In this document: piece after piece, positions 37,414 to 46,847 of the stretch
Position numbering within the stretch: position 1 is the first letter of the stretch
Layout of the letters: each line of letters starts with the position of its first letter
DNA from: Adineta ricciae
Lineage: Eukaryota > Rotifera > Eurotatoria > Adinetida > Adinetidae
NCBI GenBank assembly: GCA_905250025.1
Contig: CAJNOJ010000152.1
Span: 186,001-250,000, forward strand
Reading direction: 5' to 3'
DNA: 64,000 nt
Position numbers and translations under genes: made by a program
The notes under the pieces: generated by a model
The model's input: only the letters and a program-made list of their open reading frames with translations
Databases searched by the model: none
What the model was told of the DNA's origin: nothing

Positions 37414-39613
37414 TATATTCCTCCCCAATGCATCTGCGATATGTTGAGCTATTTCATCACCCATTTGGTTCAACCTGAGGTGAAGTGTGGTTAGTGTCTT
37501 TAGGTGTGAGATAGATTGAGTACTTCATCTTCTATGAAATGAGATCAATATTACCGTATTCGTTCGGAGCGCATTAGCAATATGTTGTGCTCCTTCAGCA
37601 CCGATTCCGTTTTCATCGAGGTCAAGTGTGGTTAGTGTCTGTAGGTGTGAGATAGACTGAGCGCTCCATCTTCTATGAAATGAGATCAATATTACCGCAT
37701 TCGTTCGGAGCGCATTAGCAATGTGTTGTGCTCCTTCAGCACCGATTTGGTTGTGCCAGAGGCTAAGTGTGGTGAGTGTCTGTAGGTGTAAGACAGATTG
37801 AGTGCTTCATCTTCTATGAAATGAGATCAATATTACCGTATTCATTCGCAACGCATCCGCAATGTGTTGTGCTCCTTCATCACCGATTTCGTTCCAACGG
37901 AGGCCAAGTGTGGTGAGTGTCTGTAGCTGTGAGACAGATTCAGTGCTTCATCTCTAAAAAAAATGAGATCAATATTACCGTATTTGTTCGCAACGCATCC
38001 GCAATGTGTTGTGCTCCTTCAGCGCCGATTCGGTTCCCACTGAGGTCAAGCGTGGTGAGTGTCTGTAGGTGTGAGACAGATTGAGTGCTTAATCTTCTAT
38101 GAAATGAGATCAACATTACCGTATTCGTTCGCAAGACGGCCGCAATGTGTTGTGCTCCTTCATCACCGATTTCGTTCCCACTGAGGTCAAGCGTGGTGAG
38201 TGTCTGTAGGTGTGAGACAGATTGAGTGCTTAATCTTCTATGAAATGAGATCAACATTACCGTATTCGTTCGCAAGACGGCCGCAATGTGTTGTGCTCCT
38301 TCATCACCGATTTCGTTCGAACTCAGGTCCAGTGTGGTGAGGGTCTGTAGGTGTGAGACAGATTGAGTGCTTCATCTCTAATAAAATGAGATCAATATTA
38401 CCGCATTCGTTCGCAACGCATCCGCAATGTGTTGTGCTCCTTCAGCACCGATTTCGTTCGAACGGAGGTTAAGTGTAGTGAGTGTCTGTAGGTGTGAGAT
38501 AGACTGAGTGCTTCATCTTCCATGAAATGAGATCTATATTACCGTATTCGTTCCGAGCGCATTAGCAATGTGTTGTGCTCCTTCAGCACCGATTTGGTTG
38601 TGCCAGAGGCTAAGTGTGGTGAGTGTCTGTAGGTGTAAGATAGACTGAGTGCTTCATCTTCTATGAAATGAGATCAATATTACCGTATTCGTTCCGAGCG
38701 CATTAGCAATGTGTTGTGCTCCTTCAGCACCGATTGGGTTCCCACTGAGGTGAAGTGTAGTTAGTGTCTGTAGGTGTAAGATAGACTGAGTGCTTCATCT
38801 CTAATAACATGAGATCGGTATTACAGTATTTGTTCGCAGGGCATCCGCAATATGTTTTGCTCCTTTAGCACCGATTTCGTTCCAACTGAGGTCAAGTGTG
38901 GTGAGTGTCTGTAGGTGTGAGATAGACTGAGTGCTTCATCTTCTATGAAATGAGATCAATATTACCGTATTCGTTCCGAGCGCATTAGCAATGTGTTGTG
39001 CTCCTTCAGCACCGATTGAGTTCCCACTGAGGTCAAGTGTGGTGAGTGTCTGTAGGTGTGAGATAGACTGAGTGCTTCATCTTCCATGAAATGAGATCTA
39101 TATTACCGTATTCGTTCCGAGCGCATTAGCAATGTGTTGTGCGCCTTCAGCACCGATTGAGTTCCCACTGAGGTCAAGTGTGGTGAGTGTCTGTAGGTGT
39201 GAGATAGACTGAGTGCTTCATCTTCTATGAAATAAGATCAATATTACCGTATTCGTTCGCAGCGCATTAGCAATGTGTTGTGCTCCTTCAGCACCGATTG
39301 AGTTCTCACTGAGGTCGAGTGTGGTGAGTGTCTGTAGGTGTGAGATAGACTGAGTGCTCCGTCTTCTATGAAATGAGATCAATATTACCGTCTTCGTTTG
39401 GAGGGCATTAGCAATGTGCTGTGCTCCTTCAGCACCGATTTCGTTCGAACGGAGGTTAAGTGTAGTGAGTGTCTGTAGGTGTGAGATAGACTGAGTGCTT
39501 CATCTTCCATGAAATGAGATCTATATTACCGTATTCGTTCCGAGCGCATTAGCAATGTGTTGTGCGCCTTCAGCACCGATTGAGTTCCCACTGAGGTGAA
39601 GTGTGGTGAGTGT
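37414..39613 (-). repeat. 141-bp LRR exon-intron array, copy C (16 units)
   Basis: Sixteen tandem units of 84-nt exon plus ~57-bp intron. The distance between first and last exon starts (2116 bp) is 15 x 141 within one base. Cores include DLSGNEIGD, SLWHNQIGA and DLSGNRIGA, so the putative binding-face residues vary while EGAQHIA stays fixed. Adjacent units near 38575-39610 are almost identical to each other, a sign of recent tandem expansion. Confidence 0.9.
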
Positions 39614-40485
39614 CTGGATTGAAGTAGTATGTAGTGAAAAGTGGAAGTAGTAAAGAAAACCTTTGATGGCGCTTCGGATGGTATGTATGTGATTTAAAAT
39701 AGTTATGTGTGGGGTAGATTTTTAAGGAGAAGTTGGGTGTAGATGCCAATTCTACGGGTGGATGATCATGCTAGTTGTTGTTCAGGAAAGAGGTGCTGTG
39801 TCGAGAATCTAGACTGGAGATTACTGTGAAAGGATGGGATAGAAATGGTAGAACATAAGTTTCAATATGTATTGGTGGTAATGAGATTTCTCTTTTCAAG
39901 TCGCGGTCCAGTGAAATCCAAGTCCTACTCTTCTGAAATGTAGGAGCTGGACTTGATGTACGCGTGTTGAGAATGACTATTGCCATAGGTCAAAGAACTG
40001 TACAGTGTTGTTTGCTTGAGTAGATGAGTTCCCACAAAAGTTGTAATGGATACAATTTTTGGGTCGAGTAGTGCAACGCAGAAACGGTAGCGCATAGGTA
40101 AGCGTTTTGCTCGTTCATGGTCGCGTATCGGTCGAATGGATCCTCAATGTGCATAGAGCAAAAGGGAGAGGGTGATGGAATGCTTGATTTCATATGACTT
40201 CTGATTGTGATTGTCTCATCCTAGCAAACTGTTTGTGAATTATGAAATTAGTTTGGGTTGTCCTATGAGGGAATTTACGACGTCAAATACCATTAAGCTT
40301 ATGTATGGCACAGTCGACGAGAATGTTAAAATACCAAGTAAACTTACTTGATATCGCTGGTAAGTACTCAGGATCTGATTGAGCCGTCGACAGATATTTT
40401 GCATTGAACAAAATAGCGTCCGGTCATTTTGATGATCCATAATTCGATAAACTAGTTCGACAGGTAATGTGGAAAATGTGTGCAT
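37414..40485 (-). CDS. F-box/LRR protein, copy C (16 LRR exons)
   Basis: Predicted SCF adaptor. The F-box exon is 40485-40348: MHTFSTLPVELVYRIMDHQN then RTLFCSMQNICRRLNQILST, donor GTAAGT in phase 0. Its ATG abuts the N run, so an upstream in-frame methionine as in copy A may be hidden. Sixteen LRR exons follow, first 39613-39530, last 37497-37414, each 84 nt in phase 0. If the F-box exon splices straight to the first LRR the product is about 46 + 16x28 residues plus a short tail. An open stretch MKSSIPSPSPFCSMHIEDPF at 40193-39990 lies in the gap and could be an extra exon. Two successive introns near 37990-38270 lack stop codons in frame, so intron retention would be readable there. Confidence 0.78.
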
Positions 40486-40521
40486 NNNNNNNNNNNNNNN
40501 NNNNNNNNNNNNNNNNNNNNN
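40486..40521. other. assembly gap (36 N)
   Basis: Run of 36 Ns immediately upstream of the F-box start codon of copy C. The sequence to its right is not the repeat-unit sequence expected from copy 1. Confidence 0.95.
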
Positions 40522-41016
40522 AGTTTCTTACAATATAATAACTGTGATATACAAATGCGAGCAGTTACGACGAAGGGCAAAAATAGTACCTGATGTATTA
40601 TTTAGCTGTGGAGGATAGTATTTTATGTAAAGCGTGCTATGTTATATAGGTTTCATAATATTTTACTCTATGTTTTCTGCAATAAATTATGAAACGAATG
40701 GAACTACATTGTTCTAGTACTTCAGCATCGGTTTTCCTTTGCTGAAATACAGATTGCTCATGTGATTTGTCTGAAAATCTATTTTATTCCTTAATTGATG
40801 CGCATTCATAGTCCCTCTTACTAAAATTATTTTCCACGATTTGATTTCACTGGTAACATTAACCCCTTGAGGTCAGGATTATTTTTAATAGAGCAAACAA
40901 GACTTTACACACTCTGGTGGATGCAAGAGACAATGTGTGCGAAGATAAACAAAAAATAGACGATAAATGATAGCAGTGGACTATGACATAGCGAAAATTA
41001 GAAGTGATGAATATAA
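40522..41016. other. spacer
   Basis: AT-rich, no supported ORF. It lies downstream of the helicase fragment on the minus strand. Confidence 0.4.
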
Positions 41017-41713
41017 CTACAAATAAATGAAAGAGGTACACTCTCGTTTTGTCTTTTTGTCAAGTTCATCTAAACGTTTCAGTTCAGCGTCTTGCGCAGA
41101 AGAAGGTTGAACTTGTAGAACCTTCATGTGGAAAGGTCGAAGGATAACTATATGATCCCCTTTCTTCACTCTACTGAGTGGTACATATATCAATGCTACT
41201 TGCAGTGTCTCAGGTGGAACTTGAAGATCGACTACGATTTTGTTCATTGTGAGTCCTTGCGCCTTGTATGTGGTTATAACGAAGGCAGGTACAATTGGTA
41301 GTTGCGTTCTTGTAACTTGAATGACTTGTGGAATTTTTCTCCCACTTTGCACTCGATCGAGTAAATGTCCGAAGAGTTGCTTTATAGGAACAGTGAATCG
41401 CTTTTTGATTAATGGAATAGGAAGTTTAGGGCGAAGACCATCAAAATTTGTTTCTACTTGTGATGTATTAATTTCCAAAAGTGCATATAATGGTTTTCGT
41501 ATGTATATTGTATTGGAGGGAAATACATCGCTCTTTATCTTAAAATCCCCTAGCTCCTCCTGATCATCGTATACGAGCTCTCGAAAAATTCCTTGTGTAC
41601 CATTCGAAAGCGCTAGTTCACACGAAATGTTATCGGTGAGAAGTACAAGCATGTTGGTTACGAAGGGTAAGAGACCGGGTAGAAGCTCGGTCTTGTTATT
41701 TGATAGATGGACG
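41017..41713 (-). pseudogene. PIF1-type helicase C-terminal fragment
   Basis: The minus-strand frame contains the C-terminal motifs of SF1B PIF1-like helicases: LPGLLPFVTNMLVLLTDNIS, ELALSNGTQGI, then PAFVITTYKAQGLTMNKIVV (motif V region) and ALIYVPLSRVKKGDHIVILR (motif VI, usual YVALSRV). It ends with a helical tail AELKRLDELDKKTKRE. Walker A and B motifs are absent. The frame continues upstream of the first methionine to an AG at 41714-41715 and then meets a stop, so it is either a last exon whose partners are missing or a decayed fragment. PIF1-like domains of this kind occur in Helitron transposons as well as host genes; no Rep domain is seen to decide. Confidence 0.7.
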
Positions 41714-41879
41714 CTAGTTCAAAACCCGTTTGCGAAAGGTAATTACTAATTATTACATAACGAGACCTTGAACACAATATTTTATTCATTATACTTATAC
41801 ACTTGACTATACCCGGTATCATACAAGTTATAAATGTTTTTCTGAAAATCGGTATCCTTCGTTTGAAAAAATTTTTTTA

Positions 41880-42215
41880 ATTCTCAAAAAAGTAACATCA
41901 GATTTGTCCTTTCCGACCCCAAAAAGTCTTTGGTAAATTTTTATAAAAAAAACTGTTTTTTACAAAAAAGTCGCCCTTTGTATAAAAAAACTAATCCATG
42001 TAAACATTTCAAAAAAAATTACGCCAGATTCGAGTTCATCGACCCAAATAACTCCTTAGTTAAATTTTATAAAAAAGCTTTTTTTTGTAAAAAGCGGCTC
42101 TTTGTGTAAAAAATCAGTTTTTATGAAAAATTTTAAAAAAATAACATCAGATTCGAAGTCTCCGCATCGAAATACATCTGGAAATGTCTTTTCGGAAAAA
42201 TCGATTTTCAATGTT
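41880..42215. repeat. ~122-126 bp satellite-like repeat, three units
   Basis: Anchors ACATCAGAT (41895), GCCAGATTCGA (42023) and ACATCAGATTCGA (42144) recur at 126 and 123 bp. They are each followed by a TCGACCC-like word, TTAAATTTTTATAAAA and a CTTTGT..AAAAA stretch. The same anchor recurs at 43630, 43752 and 43874. Confidence 0.65.
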
Positions 42216-42230
42216 TTTTTCACCCTGCGG

Positions 42231-42268
42231 ACAGACAAGCAAACAAGCAAGCAAGCAAGTAAGGAAAC
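42231..42268. repeat. CAAG tetranucleotide microsatellite
   Basis: Imperfect run of CAAG/CAAA steps following the satellite block. Confidence 0.7.
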
Positions 42269-43199
42269 AATTTATGTTTCTAAGACTCTTCTCTACGAGA
42301 AAGAGAATACGCAAATAAATTATGAGTTGATTTCAACCCAGACGTATACATACGTCATCCGTTCTCAGGGGGTTAAAAACAGATAACATGGGATGAATTC
42401 TATATACATCTTATAAATGAAATCTCATGAATATTGGATATCACGAAATATCAGGTGTTATTACCCGTAGTTTCTCAATTACATATCATGTATATACGTT
42501 ACCCTTTGACTTTGGAAAGCTTTGCTTTATTGACAATATACTTACAAATACCGTGTTCAATTACGTTATTGAGCTATATGTAGCTGACTGGACGTCATTT
42601 GAATATGTTCTTTTTTCTTAGAATAGCTAAAGCTTTTCCATTGGTAAAAAGCCTTTTGTATTTGGAATACTACTCCGCAGTCAAATAATGTGGAGAAATC
42701 ATCTGGTAGTAATTCAGTCGAATGAAATCGTTCAATAGCGTCATCTTACCTCACTTGAGATTGGAACAACTGATATTACTTATATGTGTTGGCTTGAAAG
42801 ATCATAATGCATATTTTCCTTTATTGTAAATTAGTTTTCATTAAATGTATTTGTCAATCTGAGTCAAAAATAAACTTTATTGTTTCGTTTGCTACTACCA
42901 ACAAGTAGCGCTCACCTGTTGGATTCGCTGACCCTGTTCTGAAAGAATTACAAGACTCAAATAAAAACTCCAACGTATATCTCACTCTAATCCGCTTCGA
43001 ATTAAAGCCATTTTTATGCACATTCTTTTCTTTTAATCCTTTTTCTACTTTATTCATGTCAAACTGCTTTCAATTCATTTGTCCAAAGACGTGAGTAAAA
43101 GGAACACTGTTTCTAAAGATTTACTAATCGACTCTCTTCCCACTATTTACAATCAAAAATCAATTTACTTACACTTATTTTATCTCTTCTAAGCCACCC
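42269..43199. other. spacer with diverged repeat fragments
   Basis: No supported gene. 42899-42950 is a diverged copy of 29643-29690. Otherwise featureless AT-rich DNA. Confidence 0.4.
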
Positions 43200-44050
43200 A
43201 AACGAGCGCCTGGTCGCTCGTCGGTCTGCCCCCAGCCAGCCACTCGCGACTAGCTGTGACATGTCCAACTTTCATTCTTTTATCTAGCTTAAAATCCCCT
43301 TCAAATTCAATCAAACCACTTCCTTTCATTCCCTGTTAAAGAATCACCAATGTTGTGCCATTGTAACTGTCCAAAACAACATTTGTTAGAGGAAGTATTA
43401 TTTCGAGTGGTTAGCAGCAGATAATGTTTGTGTAATATAGCTGTTTATGTAATTGTAATGTTATCAATATGCTGATGAGTATGAGTATCCAGCAGTCGGA
43501 CGTTAATCAGCTATTTCGTTTTGTTCTACATATTGCTGCTTCAAACACTATCGTCCACAAAAAATCTTCCTTGCAAAAAATCGTACTTTTTCTGAAAAAA
43601 CAGAACAGAATTTTTCTACAGAAAAACTAACACCAGATTCGATATCTTCGACCCCGATTACTCTTCGGTCGAGTCTTACTCAACAACCAAAAAATTTTTC
43701 ATTGCCTAACTAGTAATTACCTAATTAGCTGTTTGAAGTCTCGAAAAACTGACATAGGATTCGAGATCCTGGACCTTGGTTACTCTTCGGTCAACCCTTA
43801 CTCGATAACTAAAAAGATTTTCATTCTTTAATTAGTAATTAGCTAATTAGGTAATTGGAATTTCGAAAAAGTAACCTCAGATTCGTAATCCTCGACCTCG
43901 GTTACCTCATCAGTGGTCAATCTTTGATGATTATAGATAAATTTCATTGATTTATAATATGCTGCAATCTGATTGGATTATGCAAACAAACAAACTTTGT
44001 GCATTTTCACGACTGTATTTATGTCGCTATAACCCTTTCTTTCAGAAAAG
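43200..44050. repeat. diverged remnant of the island repeat unit
   Basis: Related to copies 1 and 2 near 21770-22640: the CGCCTGG..CTCGTCGGTC and GCCACTCGCGACTAGC words, then GCTGCAATCTGATTGGATTA (43959) followed by TGCAAACAAAC and a CGACTGTATTT..CGCTAT block ending TTTCAGAAAAG. It includes three satellite units at ~43615-43930. It is clearly older than the four near-identical copies. Confidence 0.65.
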
Positions 44051-44404
44051 GGAAAAATAGAAGTACCATTCTCTGCAGTATACGAAGTGAATATGTAGAA
44101 TGAATATTTTGAGCAACTCACACGCACAAAAAAAACGATGTACTAAAAGTGAGAAGTTCGATAATACAACTTGACCTTTGAGTAACACCAGTCCATTCAT
44201 CCATGGTAAACCAGATTCTTCCACATTAGCGCCCATTTTTCTAACAGATATCTCACTTACATTTCCTCGCTTTTGAATACCGCGTCGCACTATTTGCATC
44301 CCTTCAGTTCACGCCCACGTACCATCTCGGTTTCCCTATCACTTTCTCCAAGCACAAAACATCAACTCTGAACACGGTGCGTTTCGAATCATTCATGGGA
44401 ACAC
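44051..44404. other. spacer
   Basis: No supported gene. The minus-strand ORF at 44042-44299 has no recognisable domain. It ends at the 12-bp flank of the foldback-like element. Confidence 0.4.
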
Positions 44405-44416
44405 GCCTTGTACGAG

Positions 44417-44939
44417 TAGCTGCCTAATTCGACTTATAATATAAGTGCCCAATTCCTACCACGCTTAGGAATAGAAATAGATTTAGTTTTACTCATACAA
44501 ACATACCCCCACACCCCTGTGAGTTTAGGAATAGAAATAGATTTAGTTTTACTTATACATATATACCCTCACCCACCGCGGCACCCTCAATCGGATATAC
44601 CCCGTGTACACCCACCGCGGCACCCTCAATCGAGATATACCCCGTGTACACCCACCGCGGCACCCTCAATCGCGATATATCCCCGGGTGTGGGGGTATGT
44701 ATGTATAAGTAGAACTAAATCTATTTCTATTCCTAAACTCACAGGGGTGTGGGGGTATGTATGTATAAGTAGAACTAAATCTATTTCTATTCCTAAACTC
44801 ACAGGGGTGTGGGGGTATGTATGTATGAGTAAAACTAAATCTATTCCTAAAACTATTTCAATTATTATGCATTTATATTCGAATAGATACTAGTCTGTTG
44901 AAGGCCCATTTATAATATAAGTCGAATTAGGCAACTCCT
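44417..44939. mobile_element. palindromic foldback-like element with 12-bp flanking duplication
   Basis: 523 bp flanked by exact direct repeats GCCTTGTACGAG at 44405-44416 and 44940-44951. The ends are inverted repeats sharing TGCCTAATTCGACTTATA. Inside, a segment containing GGAATAGAAATAGATTTAG and TACCCCC (44466-44570) is inverted relative to three ~60-bp direct copies at ~44690-44850 with GGGGGTATGTATGTATAAGT and CTATTTCTATTCCTAAACTC. The centre has three ~37-bp tandem units CACCGCGGCACCCTCAATCG..ATATACCCCGTGTA (44571-44690). No protein-coding domain; the apparent 124-residue ORF is a translation of the repeats. It fits a foldback/MITE-type transposon. Confidence 0.75.
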
Positions 44940-45116
44940 GCCTTGTACGAGAGCATTCATCGACAGCCAATATAAGTAACTCACAGCTTTCTCTGATCCG
45001 TCCCAAAAATACCGATATCGACATAACTATCTGACGTCACACATATCCGGCACGAACCACCATCTAAGATGTCTGCTGCCTCACAAACATATCAGAATAT
45101 ATTCCTTCGAACTTAG

Positions 45117-45434
45117 ATACTGACCACACTTAACCTATACGACGGACTAAACCCCAATCCAGGAACACAACACATTACGGAGGTGTTGAAAACGAACACG
45201 GTAATATTGATGCAGTGCTTGATGAAGTTTAACATATTCGTTTTGGTCATCTTTTAGACAGTGAATAGCATAAGTCTTGGGAAAAATGAAATTCGAGAGC
45301 AAGTGGTAAGAAATCTAATGACTCTCTTTGTAAGTAGAGAATGCGATTTAATTGAAAACTTGATAAACTTTCTTTGTCGACTACCTTGTGTGAATAAAGA
45401 ACTCTATTGGTTGTGTGAAATATATATGACCTGA
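45117..45434 (+). pseudogene. F-box/LRR gene 3' end, copy D (inverted, diverged, truncated)
   Basis: A TTAG acceptor precedes an exactly 84-nt exon (45117-45200) reading ILTTLNLYDGLNPNPGTQHI-TEVLKTNT, a diverged version of the LRR cassette. It is followed by a 57-bp intron starting GTAATATTGATG. The next exon (45258-45434) reads TVNSISLGKNEIREQVVRNL and then a ~39-residue tail to TGA. This last exon aligns with 37.25-37.36 kb of copy C (NSMGEQVIVDMMTL), but there the frame is offset by two bases. No further LRR or F-box exon lies upstream; the foldback-like element is about 180 bp away. Confidence 0.7.
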
Positions 45435-46320
45435 ATGATAACACTCGTCATCGGATTAGATATGTATGTGGTTTATTCAGCGTGAATACATGAGAAAGTG
45501 GTTTGTTGAAGAGGGTGCAATAGAGCACTGTATGTTGGTGAATGTGCTATCATGTGGAGTGTTTGTGAAAAGTGGTTTTGGTTTAAAATATTTTTTTGTC
45601 AGAAGGTGTGACTGGTGCGACAACATTATAGTAAACTTGTCGATGGTGAAAGAGATATAGTGGAATGGAAGAGCGAATAGTACAGCACGTATATATTTTA
45701 TATATTGGTTTTCATGAGGACTGAACGCTTACATCTCAATGCACTCTATTGGGCGCGTCTAGTCTAATATACAATAAGCCTTTCGTCTTGTATTCAGAAG
45801 GCTGAGTAGAAAGACTTGCTGATGGTGGGTAATTATATTTGTTTTTGGTTCATTTCTGTACAGAGCAGTATTCATTCACCATGTATGAATTTCATGGTGG
45901 ATTTGAAAGTAGCAACGTGTTCTAGAGGTACTAGAATGGTATACTGAAGAAAGAATAGTTAAAAAATCCCCTTCAAATCATTCTATTGGGTAAATCACTT
46001 CCAGCCATTAGTGTACTCTGAGAAGAAGTTCTTTTGCCGATTGTGATCAGCTCTATCCACTCTGGGAGTTGATCTATAGGAAAATGTCAAAGAACTATTT
46101 TTTTGCAGCGTTGTATCGTACGAGAAGCATTGCAATGTATTCTCGAGCCTTTGGTGTACTATTCCCATACAAAGGGTTTTGTTTATCAACTAGGAAGTTT
46201 GAAGTCGTATAAAAATGCAAAGATTGATCCTTTTTACAGATTTTCTCAGTCGGATTCGGACTATTACATTTGAGATCTAATGAATAGTGTTTCATTCACA
46301 GTATACTATTATAGAGAATA
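45435..46320. repeat. diverged inverted copy of the F-box/LRR 3' flank
   Basis: Sequence downstream of copy D resembles, in opposite orientation, 24300-25190 of copy 1. Examples are GCAGTATTCATTCACCATGT with TATGAATTTC.TGGTGGATTTGAAAG against the complement of 24630-24690, and GTTTGAAGTCGTATAAAA (46197) against the complement near 24308. The small ORFs here are not conserved as proteins. Confidence 0.65.
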
Positions 46321-46847
46321 AGTCTCTTCCAAAGGGACAGAATTGATCTTAGACTAGACAGCTCGCATAAATTCTGGACATTCGTCGATACATTTGTGAA
46401 AGAATAAGCAGGATGACTTTGCAATAAAGAAGAGATTTAGTTTTTGTTTAGTTGTAAGTGATGCGTCAGTTTTCTCAGTTCGATCAGTGTTGAACTATCC
46501 TTCTGATGCGAGTCAGAGAGAAAAATGATATCCGCCTTTTTCACTCAATATTTGTGAGAAGAAATGACTTTCTTTATTACTATTGCAACTTATTGCTCGG
46601 TAGAAATTTGCACTGCAAAAGATTCAATCTATTGCCATTGGGGCGTTTAATGAATTAACAGTTCCATGAAAGTTTCACCGCGATCCAGCCAAATCGTATC
46701 ATTCTGTAATTCTACAGTGCATATTCAGTGCCACATTCGTATGAATTTATATAGCTTCCTTTAAAACACAGAACTCTCGATAAATTCAAATTGAAAGACA
46801 GAAGAAAATAGATTTGTACCTTAGCGACTTGATTATAAATATTTTTT
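46321..46847. other. YDJC upstream region
   Basis: Marks the return to single-copy sequence. No supported ORF; it should contain the promoter of the deacetylase gene. Confidence 0.4.

Larger units (their letters stand above)
34983..40485. repeat. multicopy unit, copy 4
   Basis: Begins at the segment equivalent to 22927 in copy 1 and continues to the F-box start codon, where 36 Ns begin. It shares marker bases with copy 2 (for example TTAGATCTAAACTG and the TAA at 35416-35418), not with copies 1 and 3. Confidence 0.85.

Noticed and set aside
25358..39613. Regularly spaced direct repeats that resemble a CRISPR array
   Set aside because: The period is 141 bp, the 'spacers' are similar to each other and encode LRRs, and the repeats are introns with GT..AG ends in an animal gene.
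44690..44850. GGTGTGGGGG words, similar to TGTGGG-type telomere repeats
   Set aside because: Only one such word occurs per ~60-bp unit and it is part of a larger repeated segment, so it is not a telomere array.
44519..44893. 124-residue ORF with repeated GVWGYVCISRTKSISIPKLT
   Set aside because: It is a translation of the direct repeats inside the foldback-like element.
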